From Streptosporangiaceae bacterium (lineage in GTDB: Bacteria > Actinomycetota > Actinomycetes > Streptosporangiales > Streptosporangiaceae): 64,000 nt of DNA. The notes under the pieces were generated by a model that was not told the DNA's origin, did not search any database, and saw only the letters and a list, made by a program, of their open reading frames with translations. The DNA is taken from positions 1-64,000 of the forward strand of contig JASHOE010000256.1 in NCBI GenBank assembly GCA_030041275.1. The letters are read 5' to 3'. How positions within the stretch are numbered: position 1 is the stretch's first letter; the number at the start of each line of letters is the position of its first letter. The position numbers and the translations under genes are program-made. This document shows, one piece after another, positions 1-10,692 of this stretch.

Positions 1-90
1 CCAGGTCAGCAGCACCCCGGCGATGATGAGCACGGCGGCCAGCAGCAGCCCCGCCGCGGACACCAGCGCGTCGAATGTCTTCCTGCGCAT
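1..90 (-). CDS. conserved membrane protein, N-terminal part (continues beyond window start)
   Basis: Reverse-strand reading from ATG at 90: MRRKTFDALVSAAGLLLAAVLIIAGVLLTW..., open to the window edge; single hydrophobic segment typical of a small actinobacterial membrane protein. Confidence 0.55.
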   Translation of the reverse strand, partial: MRRKTFDALVSAAGLLLAAVLIIAGVLLTW

Positions 91-387
91 TGTGTTTCTC
101 CTTGCGGTCTTCCGGGCTTGGTTGCCGGCCCGGCCAGTGGACTTCACTGACCGCAGCATCCCGCCCGCCCCCGGTGCCACAGCAGGGCCGACCGGCCCGC
201 AGACGGCAGGACTTCCGTCCTCTCCTTGCGCGGGCCGCCCCTAGGCTCGCGCCGCTCGGTGACCGCGGGTGCCATTGGGGCGAGACCACATTGCGGTCCT
301 TCGACCCAGGTGATGAACTCGGCAGATGCGCGCACGACCGGCCCGCTGCACGCGCTCCGGCATACTGGCCAGCACACAGGAGGCGGC

Positions 388-1455
388 ATGACACTGGAGT
401 TTGGGATCTTCGACTCCTTCGACCTCGGCGCGTCAACTGCCGGCCAGGTCATCGCCAGTCGGCTGGACTTCGCCGTCGTGGCCGAGCAAGCCGGCTTCAG
501 CCATTACCACGTCACCGAACACCACGGGACGCCGCTATCGGTCTGCCCGTCGCCGAACCTGTTCCTCGCAGCCCTCAGCCAGCGCACCAGCACGCTGCGG
601 ATGGGCGCGCTGGTACACGTGCTGCCGTCCTACGAACCGTTGCGCCTCGCCGAGGAAATCGCGATCCTCGACCAGCTCACGCGCGGTCGCCTCGACGTGG
701 GGGTCGGCAGCGGGGTCAGCCCCTATGAGCTCGCATACTTCGGCGTAGACCAGAGCGAGGCACGCGCCCGCTTCGCCGAGACGCTGGCGGCTGTCACAAC
801 GGCGCTGGCGACCGGGCGCCTGACACACCGCGGGACGCTGCTGCGCGACTATGACGTCGAGTTGTCCGTCGGGCCGGTGCAGCGACCGCACCCGCCACTG
901 TGGTACGCCTCGAGCAACACGAGCAGCGCCGAGTGGGCGGCCGCGAACGATGTCAGCTTCGTGGGCCGCTGGAACGGCGGATCGTTTGTCCCGGCGGCGG
1001 AGGCCTACTGGCAGGCCTGGGAAGGCCACCAGGCCGCGCGCGCTGACGGGGCCGCGCCCACCCCGCCCAGGGTCGGCTTCGCGGCGACCGTCTACATCGG
1101 ATCCAGTGACGCTGTGGCGCTCGATCGCTACGAAGCGGCGGCGTCACTGCACTACCGGCACCTGCTGAGCCTCTGGCACAAGCACGGCAACCACGCGTTC
1201 GACGGGATGGCGGACCTGCAGGCCGGTATGAGCCGCGGCAACGCGCTGGTCGGCTCCGCCGAGACCGTGCGCGACCTGCTAGCCGAGCAGGTAGCCCAGG
1301 CGCCCGTCAACTACGTCGAGACGACGCTCGCGTTCGGGGACCTCACGCCGGCGGAGGCTAACGCCAATCTGGCCGCATTCGCCGGTGTCGTCATGCCCGC
1401 TGCGCGGGAAGCGGCCAGCAACCAGCGGCCTGCGCGGGGTGTGCCCGTAGGCTGA
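388..1455 (+). CDS. LLM class flavin-dependent oxidoreductase (luciferase-like monooxygenase)
   Basis: ORF 226..1455; likely start ATG 388 after AGGAGGC; motifs EFGIFDSFD, VTEHH, LTRGRLDVGVGSG. Confidence 0.88.
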   Translation: MTLEFGIFDSFDLGASTAGQVIASRLDFAVVAEQAGFSHYHVTEHHGTPLSVCPSPNLFLAALSQRTSTLRMGALVHVLPSYEPLRLAEEIAILDQLTRGRLDVGVGSGVSPYELAYFGVDQSEARARFAETLAAVTTALATGRLTHRGTLLRDYDVELSVGPVQRPHPPLWYASSNTSSAEWAAANDVSFVGRWNGGSFVPAAEAYWQAWEGHQAARADGAAPTPPRVGFAATVYIGSSDAVALDRYEAAASLHYRHLLSLWHKHGNHAFDGMADLQAGMSRGNALVGSAETVRDLLAEQVAQAPVNYVETTLAFGDLTPAEANANLAAFAGVVMPAAREAASNQRPARGVPVG

Positions 1456-1504
1456 GCACCTCGGCTGACCAAAGCGCGTACCCGCGCGAGCCGGGGCAAC
1501 CCGG

Positions 1505-2482
1505 TCACGACACCTGGCCGCCGGGCCAGAGCTGCATGAGCTGCTCCGGGCTGATGTTTCCGCCACTGCAGACGATCGCGACCTGGCGCCCGGCGAACCT
1601 GGCGGGAGCGGCCAGCACCGCGGCGAGGGCGGCGGCGCCCGAGGGCTCGACGAGGTTGCGGGTCTTGGAGATCATCAGCCGGGTGGCCTCCGCCAGCTCC
1701 GCCTCCGACACCAGGACGAAGTCGTCGAGCCGATCCCACATGATGCGCTGGGTCAGCTCGAACGCGGTCCGCGTGGCAAGTCCCTCGGCTGCTGTAGTGG
1801 TGTGGTCCTGGACGAGAGCGCGCGCCCGCCATGACCGGTAGGCAGCCGGCGCTGCCTCCGACTGCACGCCGATGACTTCGATCGACGGGTCGACTGCCGT
1901 CGCTACGATGCAAGCGCCGGCGGCCCCGCTGCCGCCGCCGACCGGCACGACGACGACGTCGATCTCCGGCTGCGCCTCGAGGATCTCGAGTGTGTACGTC
2001 GCGACACCGGCGATGAGGGCGGGTTCGTTCGCCGAGTGAATGTAGCGGTAGCCGCGCTCGGCGGCGAGCTTCTCACAGTGCTCGCGTGCGTCGTCGAAGT
2101 CGCGGCCATGGCTGATGACCTCGGCGCCAAGCGCCCGCATGGACTCGACCTTGACCGGGTTCGCGTGCTCTGGCACGCAGACGACGGCGGGCACGCCGAA
2201 GGCGCGCGCGGCGTAGGCCACCGACTGGCCGTGGTTACCGGTCGAGGCCGTGATCACGCCGCGGCGGCGGTCCTCGGCGCTCAGCTGGCCGATCAGGTTG
2301 ATCCCGCCGCGGACCTTGAAGGCGCCGATGGGCTGGTGGTTCTCGTGCTTGACCCACAGCAGGGTTCCGGTCAGCGCGTCGAGCGCCGGATAGCTATACA
2401 GCGGCGTCGGCTGCAGATAGGCCGCGATGCGCTGGCGCGCTGCGAAGACGTCGGACAGGTCAGGGATCGCTAGCTCGGTCAC
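1505..2482 (-). CDS. PLP-dependent threonine/serine dehydratase family protein
   Basis: KHENHQPIGAFKVRGG lysine motif, STGNHGQSVAYAA, PVGGGSGAAG. Confidence 0.88.
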   Translation of the reverse strand: MTELAIPDLSDVFAARQRIAAYLQPTPLYSYPALDALTGTLLWVKHENHQPIGAFKVRGGINLIGQLSAEDRRRGVITASTGNHGQSVAYAARAFGVPAVVCVPEHANPVKVESMRALGAEVISHGRDFDDAREHCEKLAAERGYRYIHSANEPALIAGVATYTLEILEAQPEIDVVVVPVGGGSGAAGACIVATAVDPSIEVIGVQSEAAPAAYRSWRARALVQDHTTTAAEGLATRTAFELTQRIMWDRLDDFVLVSEAELAEATRLMISKTRNLVEPSGAAALAAVLAAPARFAGRQVAIVCSGGNISPEQLMQLWPGGQVS

Positions 2483-2494
2483 GACACGTGTCTA

Positions 2495-3622
2495 TCACCC
2501 ACCGGGCGTCCGAGCGGCCAGCGTCTCGCGGGCCTGGCGCGCAATCTCGACGTCTTCCCTGGCGGTGACGACCAGCACGCGGACCTGACCTGACCCGGTG
2601 ATGTCTGCGTCGGCGGTCACGCTGTCCTGTGCCTGGTCGATGCTGACGCCAAGGAACCCGAGGCCTGCGACTGCGGCCGCGCGCACCCGGGAGCTGTGCT
2701 CGCCGACGCCACCGGTGAACACCAGCGCGTCAAGGCCGTTCATCGCAGCAGCCATCGCGGCGATCTCCCGGCGCAGCCGGTGCAGGTAGACATCAAGCGC
2801 GAGCCTCGCCCGGTGGTCCCCGGCGTCCGCTGCGGCGAGGACCGCGCGCATGTCGCCGGACGGAATCCCGGACAGGCCCGCCAGGCCGGCCTGCTGCTCG
2901 AGCCCGTCGGCCAGCTCAACGACGCCGAGGTCGCTGTGCTGCAGCAGCCAGGTGATCAGGCCGGGGTCGACGCTGCCGCTCCTGGTGGCCATCACGAGGC
3001 CCTCGAGGGGGGTGAAGCCCATCGTCGTGTCGACGCTCCGGCCCTCCCAGACGGCGGCCAGCGACGCGCCCGCGCCGAGGTGGCAGGTCACGATCCGCAG
3101 CTGGGCCGGGTGCCGGCCGAGCAGCTCGGCCGCGCGCCGGGCCGCGTAGCTGTGCGAGAGGCCGTGGAACCCGTACCGGCGCAGGCTGTACTGGCGCGTC
3201 CACGCGTCAGGCAGCGCGTATGAGGCTGCCGCGGAAGGCATCCCGGCGTGGAACGCAGTGTCGAAGCACGCGACGGCGGGCACGCCAGGCAGCACGCGCC
3301 GAGCGGCCTCGATCCCGGCCAGCGCCCGCGGCTGGTGCAGCGGGGCTAGGTCGGTCAGGCTGGCGATCCCGGCGACGACGGCGTCGTCGATGCGGACGGC
3401 CCGGCGAAACCTGCTGCCGCCGTGCACCACGCGATGGCCGACGACGCCCGCGTCGCGGGCACGCTCGAGGAACTCAGAAAGCTCCGGGTTATCCACGGTG
3501 CCGTCCCACGGATCGACGTCGAGCGCGGATTCGACGCCGTCCGCCGGGTCGAGCACCCGTACCTTGAGGGTGCTCGACCCGGCGTTCACGACGACCACGG
3601 ACGCCGGGCCGCCGGTCGTCAC
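2495..3622 (-). CDS. ackA: acetate/propionate family kinase (acetate kinase)
   Basis: [69 protein letters not shown]. Confidence 0.92.
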   Translation of the reverse strand: MTTGGPASVVVVNAGSSTLKVRVLDPADGVESALDVDPWDGTVDNPELSEFLERARDAGVVGHRVVHGGSRFRRAVRIDDAVVAGIASLTDLAPLHQPRALAGIEAARRVLPGVPAVACFDTAFHAGMPSAAASYALPDAWTRQYSLRRYGFHGLSHSYAARRAAELLGRHPAQLRIVTCHLGAGASLAAVWEGRSVDTTMGFTPLEGLVMATRSGSVDPGLITWLLQHSDLGVVELADGLEQQAGLAGLSGIPSGDMRAVLAAADAGDHRARLALDVYLHRLRREIAAMAAAMNGLDALVFTGGVGEHSSRVRAAAVAGLGFLGVSIDQAQDSVTADADITGSGQVRVLVVTAREDVEIARQARETLAARTPGG

Positions 3623-6045
3623 AGTGTCGGCTGCGACCGCTGCGCGGGCGGCGGCTGCGCAGCGGAGCCGGGTTGCGGCCAGCGCCAGTTCGTCACCTCG
3701 GGCATGTCCTCACCGTGTTCCCTGGTGTAGGCCCAGTGCCTGGCCCGTGCGTCCACCATCTGCTGGCGCAACTCGCCGGCCCGGACGGTCAGCCCGGGTA
3801 CCCGGTCGATCACGTCCATGACTAGGTGGAAGCGGTCCATGTTGTTCATGACGACCATGTCGAACGGCGTGGTGGTGGTGCCCTCTTCGATGTACCCGCG
3901 GACGTGGATGTCGTGGTGGGCGTCCCTGCGGTAGGTGAGCCGGTGGATCAGCCACGGATAGCCGTGGTAGGCGAAGATGATCGGCGGCCCCGGCGGGAAC
4001 AGGGCGTTGAATTCGGCGTCGCTCATCCCATGCGGATGCTCGGTGTCTGGCTGCAAGCGCATCAGATCAACCACGTTCACCACCCGGACCCGCAGGTCCG
4101 GCAGCTCACGGCGGAGGATGTCGGTGGCCGCGAGCACCTCAACCGTGGGTACGTCACCGGCGCAGCCAAGCACCACGTCCGGCTCCGACCCGGCGTCGGA
4201 GCTTGCCCACTCCCAGATGCCTGCGCCGCGGGCGCAGTGCAGGATGGCCGCGTCCATGTCGAGCCAGTCTGGATTCGGCTGCTTGCCGGCCACGACGACG
4301 TTGACGTAGTCCCGGCTGCGCAGACAGTGGTCGGCGACCGAGAGCAGGGTGTTCGCATCCGGCGGCAGGTAAACGCGGATGACCTCTGCCTTCTTGTTGA
4401 CCACGTGGTCGATGAAGCCGGGATCCTGGTGGCTGAATCCGTTGTGATCCTGCCGCCACACGTGCGAGGTGAGCAGGATGTTCAGCGAGGCGATCGGCCG
4501 CCGCCACGGCAGCTGCCTGGACACCTTCAGCCACTTGGCGTGCTGGTTGAACATGGAGTCCACGATGTGGATGAAAGCCTCGTAGCAGGAGAAGAGGCCG
4601 TGCCTGCCGGTCAGGAGGTAGCCCTCGAGCCAGCCCTGACAGGTGTGCTCGGAGAGGATCTCCATCACCCGCCCGTCGGTCGCGAGGTTCTCATCGACCG
4701 GGAGCCTCGCTTCTTCCCAGGTTTTGCCGGTCACCTCGAGCACCGCGGTGAGCCGGTTCGACTCGGTCTCGTCAGGGCCGAACAGCCGGAAGTTCCGCTG
4801 GCTGGCGTTGAGCCGCATGACGTCGCGCAGCATCGATCCGAGGACCCTGGTGGGCTCAGATACATGCCCGCCAGGTGCGAGCACCGGCACCGCGTAGTCC
4901 CGGAAGTCCGGCAGGGTTAGATCTTTCAGCACGACACCGCCGTTGGCGTGTGGCGTGGCGCCGAGCCTGAGGTCGCCGGGCGGCACGAACCCGAGCAGCT
5001 CGGGATGCGGCCTGCCGTCGGTTCCGAACAGCTCGGCCGGCCGGTAGGAGCGCATCCAGCTCTCGAGCTGCTGCAGGTGCTCAGGGTTGGTGCGTACCTC
5101 CGCCAGCGGCACCTGGTGCGCCCGCCAGGTCCCTTCGACGGGCAGGCCGTCGACCTCGACCGGTCCGGTCCAGCCCTTCGGGGTTCGCATGACGATCATC
5201 GGCCACGGCGTGCCAGGGCGGCCCTGCCCGCTCCTGGCGTGTTCTTGAATGTGCCGGATCCGAGCGATCGCGGCGTCGAGTGTCGCTGCCATTTCCTGGT
5301 GCGGAACGGAGTCGTGGGTGCCGGTCACGTACGCCGGCTCGTAGCCGTAGCCGCGCAGGAGGGCGTCGAGTTCGTCGTCGGGCAGCCGGGCCAGCACCGC
5401 CGGGTTCGCGATCTTGTAGCCGTTCAGGTGCAGGATCGGCAGCACCGCGCCGTCGGCTGCCGGGTTGAGGAACCGGTGCGAGTGCCAGCTGGTCGCCAGT
5501 GGCCCGGTCTCGGCCTCGCCGTCACCGACCACGCAGGCCACGATGAGATCTGGGTTGTCAAATGCGGCGCCGTGCGCGTGCGACAGCGAATAGCCGAGCT
5601 CGCCGCCCTCGTGGATCGAGCCAGGCGTCTCCGGCGCTACGTGGCTCGGCACTCCGCCAGGAAAGGAGAACTGCCGGAACAGGTGCTGCATCCCCGCCTC
5701 GTCCCGCGGCACGCTCGGGTAGGTCTCGCTGTAGCTGCCTTCGAGCCAGGTGTTCGCGAGCGCTGCCGGGCCGCCATGACCGGGGCCGATCACGATCATC
5801 ATCGGCGTGCCGTGCACGCCGATGACCCGGCTCAGGTGCGCCCAGATGAAGTTGAGTCCCGGGGTCGTGCCCCAGTGGCCGAGCAGCCGTGGCTTGATGT
5901 GCGCCGGCCGCAGCGGCTCGGTCAGCAGCGGGTTGTCGAGCAGATAGATCTGACCCACGGACAGGTAGTTCGCGGCGCGCCAGTACTGGTCGAGCACGTC
6001 GGCCTGCGCGCTGGTCAGCGTGCCGCGCCCGGTCACCGCCGTCAT
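3619..6045 (-). CDS. xfp: xylulose-5-phosphate/fructose-6-phosphate phosphoketolase
   Basis: 808 aa; N-terminal [53 protein letters not shown]. Confidence 0.96.
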   Translation of the reverse strand: MTAVTGRGTLTSAQADVLDQYWRAANYLSVGQIYLLDNPLLTEPLRPAHIKPRLLGHWGTTPGLNFIWAHLSRVIGVHGTPMMIVIGPGHGGPAALANTWLEGSYSETYPSVPRDEAGMQHLFRQFSFPGGVPSHVAPETPGSIHEGGELGYSLSHAHGAAFDNPDLIVACVVGDGEAETGPLATSWHSHRFLNPAADGAVLPILHLNGYKIANPAVLARLPDDELDALLRGYGYEPAYVTGTHDSVPHQEMAATLDAAIARIRHIQEHARSGQGRPGTPWPMIVMRTPKGWTGPVEVDGLPVEGTWRAHQVPLAEVRTNPEHLQQLESWMRSYRPAELFGTDGRPHPELLGFVPPGDLRLGATPHANGGVVLKDLTLPDFRDYAVPVLAPGGHVSEPTRVLGSMLRDVMRLNASQRNFRLFGPDETESNRLTAVLEVTGKTWEEARLPVDENLATDGRVMEILSEHTCQGWLEGYLLTGRHGLFSCYEAFIHIVDSMFNQHAKWLKVSRQLPWRRPIASLNILLTSHVWRQDHNGFSHQDPGFIDHVVNKKAEVIRVYLPPDANTLLSVADHCLRSRDYVNVVVAGKQPNPDWLDMDAAILHCARGAGIWEWASSDAGSEPDVVLGCAGDVPTVEVLAATDILRRELPDLRVRVVNVVDLMRLQPDTEHPHGMSDAEFNALFPPGPPIIFAYHGYPWLIHRLTYRRDAHHDIHVRGYIEEGTTTTPFDMVVMNNMDRFHLVMDVIDRVPGLTVRAGELRQQMVDARARHWAYTREHGEDMPEVTNWRWPQPGSAAQPPPAQRSQPTL

Positions 6046-6512
6046 GACTTATCCCGCACCACAACGACCGGGCATGGTGCGGTGGTGACGCAGTGGAGGC
6101 TCACCGAGCCGAGCAGCATGCCGTGGAAGGCGCCGTGTCCTCGGTTGCCCACCACGAGCAGGTCGGCTCCGGCTGCCTCGGTGGTCAGCACCATCGCCGG
6201 GTGACCGTAGGCGACCTTCGTGCCGACCTTCGCGGGCGTCGTCGTGCCGAAGACCTTGCTCAGCGCCGTGTCCAGCGTTTCCTGCATCCTGGCGCGGACC
6301 TGGTCGGTCACCGGTTGCGGGGGCTGTCCAGCCGGCACCGGACCCGCTGCCGGGTAGTGCCAGGCGTGCACCGCGCTGATAGTGGCTCCCGTCGCAGCGG
6401 CATACCTGGCCGCCCAGCCGAGCGCCTCGATGGACGATGCCGAGCCATCCACGCCGACGACGACGTGTGGCCCCGGGCTGCTGCCTGCATCGGGCATGGG
6501 ACTGCCTCGCAT
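6042..6512 (-). CDS. universal stress protein (UspA family)
   Basis: [22 protein letters not shown] ... [39 protein letters not shown]. Confidence 0.93.
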   Translation of the reverse strand: MRGSPMPDAGSSPGPHVVVGVDGSASSIEALGWAARYAAATGATISAVHAWHYPAAGPVPAGQPPQPVTDQVRARMQETLDTALSKVFGTTTPAKVGTKVAYGHPAMVLTTEAAGADLLVVGNRGHGAFHGMLLGSVSLHCVTTAPCPVVVVRDKS

Positions 6513-6640
6513 TCGTTGTTGACCTACGGCCTATCCAACGGGGGTGCGGTGCAACTCAGCCAGGGCCGATCGTCCCGGCCGACGGTGTCCATCTTCGCAT
6601 CCGGCCGGCCCCCTCGACGGGCCGCGGGCCGGCCCGCGGC

Positions 6641-8461
6641 TCAGGCCTCGGAGGGCTCGGGATCCGCCGACCGCAGGCCACGCCCTGATCCGATCATCTG
6701 CAGTTCGCGCTGCGGACTGGCGGCGCTCTCGGCCTGCACGTCGTGCACGTACTTGCCGCCGCGCAGCAGGGACGCAGCGGCTGCCACGAGGCAGGCCACG
6801 ATCGCGAAGTCGAACGCGATCGCCAGCCCATGCTCAAACGGTCCCGAGATCAGCGACGGGAAGAACGTGTGCCCGGTCAGGTACGCGGCATGGCTCGCGG
6901 GCAGCTTGCTTATCGCCGGTCCGAGCAGTGTCTGCACCGGGTTGTAGCCGAGTAGCGCCGCGAACATGATGGACACCGGCGGCAGCGCGGCGATCCTGGC
7001 GGCGTCGGCGCGCGGCAGGCCCTGCGCCATGAGGCCGTGGCTGAGCGCGGACGGCAGCGATGCGGCCAGGCCGAGAATGATCAGCGTGAAGAAGATGCCG
7101 ATGGACAGGACCATGGCCGAATTCTGGAACGTCGCGCTCATGCCCGCGCCGACACCGCGGCGCTCCGGCGGCAGGCTGTTCATGATCCCGGCCCGGTTCG
7201 GCGACGCGAACAGGCCCATCCCGATGCCGTTGAGCAGCAGGATGACGGCGAACTGCCAGTAGGCGAAGTCAATCGGCAGCAGCTCGAGCAGGACGAACGA
7301 CGCGGCCGCGAGCACCATACCGCCGGTCGCGAAGGGCCGCGCTCCGTACCGGTCCGACAGCCAGCCCGACACCGGGCCGGCGGCCAGGAATCCGACGGTC
7401 AGCGGCAGCATGGCGATGCCGGCCCAAAGCGGCGTCTGGCTAAAGCCGTAGCCGTGAATCGGCAGGTAGATACCCTGCAGCCAGATGATGAGGGTAAACA
7501 TCAGCCCGCCGCGGCCAAGACCGGACAGCAGGCTGGCCAGGTTGCCCGCGGTGAACGGGCGGATCCGGAACAGCTCGAGGTGGAACATTGGCTCGGCGAC
7601 CCTGGCCTCGATGCGGCAGAACGCCGCGAGGACAGCCAGCCCGCCAAAGATGAGGGTGAGCACGAGCGGGCTCGTCCAGCCCATGGTGTGACCGCCGTAG
7701 GGCTGGATGCCGTACGTGATGCCGACCAGGATCGCAATCAGTCCGGCCGCGAACGTGAGGTTGCCCGCCCAGTCAAGCCGGGCCGGCTTGCGAATGCCGC
7801 GCTCTTGCAGCTTCAGATACGACCAGATGGTGCCGAGCACGCCGAACGGGACCGACACCAGGAAGACGTACCGCCAGCTGAGCGGGCCGAGGACGCCACC
7901 GAGCACGAGCCCCATGAATGAGCCCGCGATGCCGGCGACCTGATTGAGCCCAAGGGCGAGGCCACGCTCGTTCGGCGGGAACGCGTCAGTGAGGATGGCG
8001 CTGGAGTTAGCCATGAGCATCGCGCCGCCGACACCCTGCATGATCCGCATGCAGATGAGCCACCACGCCGCGCTCGTGCCGTGCAGCCAGGTCAGCGACA
8101 GCAGAATGGAGAAGGCTGCGAACACCGCGAAGCCGAGGTTGAACATCTTGACTCGGCCGAACATGTCACCCAGGCGACCGAAGCTGACCACCAGTACGCC
8201 GGTGACAACGAGATAGCCCATCATTAGCCACAGCAGCAGGCCGGTGTTCGAGGGCTGCAGCGGATTCACGCCGATGCCGCGGAAGATATCCGGCAGCGCG
8301 ATGAGCATCACGGAGCTGTTGATGGTGGCCATGAGCATGCCGAGCGTCGTGTTGGACAGCGCTATCCACTTGTAGTGGACGCCAGCGCGCTTGCCGTCCA
8401 GGGCGCGACGCGCGTCGGCTGGTCCGGTTGCAGGCGTCCGCAGCAAACCCAGCGGCATCAA
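6641..8461 (-). CDS. MFS transporter, DHA2 (EmrB/QacA-like) family
   Basis: 606 aa, many hydrophobic segments; LPDIFRGIGV, LGRLGDMFGRVKMF, LGLNQVAGIAGSFMGLVLGG. Confidence 0.87.
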   Translation of the reverse strand: MMPLGLLRTPATGPADARRALDGKRAGVHYKWIALSNTTLGMLMATINSSVMLIALPDIFRGIGVNPLQPSNTGLLLWLMMGYLVVTGVLVVSFGRLGDMFGRVKMFNLGFAVFAAFSILLSLTWLHGTSAAWWLICMRIMQGVGGAMLMANSSAILTDAFPPNERGLALGLNQVAGIAGSFMGLVLGGVLGPLSWRYVFLVSVPFGVLGTIWSYLKLQERGIRKPARLDWAGNLTFAAGLIAILVGITYGIQPYGGHTMGWTSPLVLTLIFGGLAVLAAFCRIEARVAEPMFHLELFRIRPFTAGNLASLLSGLGRGGLMFTLIIWLQGIYLPIHGYGFSQTPLWAGIAMLPLTVGFLAAGPVSGWLSDRYGARPFATGGMVLAAASFVLLELLPIDFAYWQFAVILLLNGIGMGLFASPNRAGIMNSLPPERRGVGAGMSATFQNSAMVLSIGIFFTLIILGLAASLPSALSHGLMAQGLPRADAARIAALPPVSIMFAALLGYNPVQTLLGPAISKLPASHAAYLTGHTFFPSLISGPFEHGLAIAFDFAIVACLVAAAASLLRGGKYVHDVQAESAASPQRELQMIGSGRGLRSADPEPSEA

Positions 8462-8522
8462 AGACCTCCACGACTGGTCCGGCGCCGGCGCCGAGCGGCC
8501 AGGCAGCTGCGGACCCAGAAAC

Positions 8523-8550
8523 AGTAGTTGCTTGCTGCTAACTAACTACT
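8523..8550. promoter_or_regulatory. imperfect inverted repeat AGTAGTTgcttgctgctaactAACTACT upstream of MFS gene (candidate operator)
   Basis: 7-bp perfect outer arms separated by 14 nt, 60-90 nt upstream of the MFS start at 8461. Confidence 0.3.
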
Positions 8551-8793
8551 GGGCCGAGGTATTCCCGCGTGCGTGCGACCTGGCAAAACGGTCAGCGCGG
8601 CACCGGCGCCGACGGCCTGACAAAACGGCCACTGCGGGGTTCACGTGGTTTCGGCGGACAAATCACGCAACATTATCCGGAGGCGCATTCCGGGTGCCGC
8701 TGGCCAGCGGTCAGAAACAAAGACACGGCGTCGGGCGGCGCTGCAGGCGTGGCCGCGTCGCGTGCACGACGGACAAGCGGGGCCGGTGCTTGG

Positions 8794-8943
8794 TTAGAGA
8801 TCGCTGACGAACGACGCGAGCTCATTCCCGGCGCGCTGGATTACCCCGAGGAACTGCTGGAAGAGGTCGACTGTGGTGCCGGGATGGGTGCCCAGCATGA
8901 CGACGAGCAAGAAGACGAGCGTCATGCCGATGGCCCTGCTCAT
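8794..8943 (-). CDS. small (49 aa) membrane-anchored hypothetical protein
   Basis: Not in ORF track; reverse reading MSRAIGMTLVFLLVVMLGTHPGTTVDLFQQFLGVIQRAGNELASFVSDL*. Confidence 0.5.
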   Translation of the reverse strand: MSRAIGMTLVFLLVVMLGTHPGTTVDLFQQFLGVIQRAGNELASFVSDL

Positions 8944-9234
8944 GGCTGTCGCTCCAGGGTGAGTTCCGTGCGGTCTGGCAGCGCCGTCACGCTGCCCGGT
9001 CCGGCCAAGACCGACCCGTCGGCCGCGAGGTGCTGGTTGCCGACGCGGGCCGCGCTGCGGGATCTGATCGATCCAGGCACGTTAGCTCAGGGCTCCTCGC
9101 CCCTTGTTTTCCCGTCGCGGAGGCAAGCATGCAGGTCTGCCTGGCGTCATCGGCACCGGCGGCCAAGCGACTCAGAAAGCTGCTGGCCGGCGCCCTGGGG
9201 CCGGCCAAACTCGGTCAGATCCTTTGCTGCGACT

Positions 9235-9435
9235 TCACTTCGCGAAGAAGTGCAGACCTATCCACGCCCACGCGACCAGCACGCCAACACGCCCGGTCCT
9301 GCTGCGCATGACGCTGGTGAGGACCCGGCCGAGCGACGGCAGCCGCTCTGGCCTCCGCAGCGCTGCCACCTGCAGTGCCACGGCCGCACCGAGCACCGAC
9401 AGGTAGCCGATGATGGTCAGTTCACGGCTGCTCAT
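9235..9435 (-). CDS. small membrane protein (DUF6186-like)
   Basis: MSSRELTIIGYLSVLGAAVALQVAALRRPERLPSLGRVLTSVMRSRTGRVGVLVAWAWIGLHFFAK; 4-nt overlap with upstream gene. Confidence 0.5.
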   Translation of the reverse strand: MSSRELTIIGYLSVLGAAVALQVAALRRPERLPSLGRVLTSVMRSRTGRVGVLVAWAWIGLHFFAK

Positions 9436-10166
9436 CGGCCCACCACGAACCAGCCAACGAGCAGCCACAAGGCGAGCACTGCTGACCGGCCGGGGTGACC
9501 GGCGAGTAGCGGGTCGGCCAGCGCGCTGATCGTCGGGTGCGCGTACGAGTCGGTCGTGAGGTGCGGCTGCAGCAAGAGCGAGCTGAGCTCCAAGCTGCCC
9601 CCGAGGATGACGATCGCCGCCCACAGCCAGGACCGCCGGTGCGCAGTGCCAGTCAGCGCCGGGCGCTGCCGCAGTGGCCGCTGCCAGCCGACGGCCACGA
9701 CCAGACAACCCACGGCGACGACGGCCATGGTCACGGGCCAGGAGTACCGGCTGAACGAGCCGACGAAGCCGGCATAGAGCCCGCCCGCCGACAGTGCGGC
9801 CAGACCGGCAAGTGCGCGCCGACGGCTGGGGCGGTGCGGCCGGGTGCGATGCACCGCCCTTGCCGGGCTCGCGGGGCTTGCCTGGCGGCTGAAGGTTGGG
9901 GTGTCGTCGCGGCTTGCCACGGTTGCCGGGGCCGGGCGATGCAGTTTCGTTCGCGCTACATCGGCGACCAGCACCGTAGCGACGGTCAGCATGAGCACGC
10001 CGTCCAGCGGCTTCCCGCTGATGGCGGTGCAGAGCGCGATGAGCAGCAACACGGCCACTGCAGGCTGGCGGAATCCGGACAAGACTGCCTGACCGGCCGA
10101 AATTGGCGTGTCCCGTGCAGTCACGGCGAGCTGCTCATCTCCCGCGTCCGGGGCGGCATCGGTCAC
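9432..10166 (-). CDS. hypothetical multi-pass membrane protein
   Basis: ORF with several hydrophobic stretches; 4-nt overlap coupling with 9235..9435. Confidence 0.6.
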   Translation of the reverse strand: MTDAAPDAGDEQLAVTARDTPISAGQAVLSGFRQPAVAVLLLIALCTAISGKPLDGVLMLTVATVLVADVARTKLHRPAPATVASRDDTPTFSRQASPASPARAVHRTRPHRPSRRRALAGLAALSAGGLYAGFVGSFSRYSWPVTMAVVAVGCLVVAVGWQRPLRQRPALTGTAHRRSWLWAAIVILGGSLELSSLLLQPHLTTDSYAHPTISALADPLLAGHPGRSAVLALWLLVGWFVVGR

Positions 10167-10692
10167 CGGACAAATCTATCGTTACGCAGGCCTCGCATAT
10201 TGCAAACGACCAGCAGCCCAGGGGGCGCAATTGCTTAAAAGCGACGTCGGCCGTTTGGGCGGTTTGCGGACCGCTGGGCTCTCCGGCTGGGCGCGCCAGT
10301 AGCCACCGAGGTCCGCTGGGACACGACCCTGACCTGCACTGACCCGGCACTATCATGATCATCTCGGCTGCTGCCGAAGTTTGGCGCGCCTTTCCGCCGG
10401 GAAGAATGCATTCAGTTATCGGCTCTTAACGCATGGTAATTTGGTGCGCCGGTAATGCATCTGGCACTTCCCCGCGGGTGCGCAGGTGTACGGGAGCCGT
10501 ACCACTGACAACCGCATAGCTGTTCCCGTGCGGCCGTGTGCCGATTCCGCTGCGCGGCGAGCCAACTGGCTCACCGCGCAGTCGGTGCGTATCGGCCCGG
10601 CAGCGTGCCCGAGCCGTGGGGTTTCGGCGTTTTATGCCGAGCCCGGCGGAGCGCGTGATGGTCACGCGGCTCGACACGAGGAGGCAGTACAG

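Noticed and set aside
3826-6204. Two long + strand ORFs (364 and 418 aa) opposite phosphoketolase
   Set aside because: Shadow ORFs; the reverse strand encodes an intact phosphoketolase with all expected motifs
8944-9234. Possible gene in the gap between the two small membrane ORFs
   Set aside because: Competing overlapping frames with no recognisable motif or RBS
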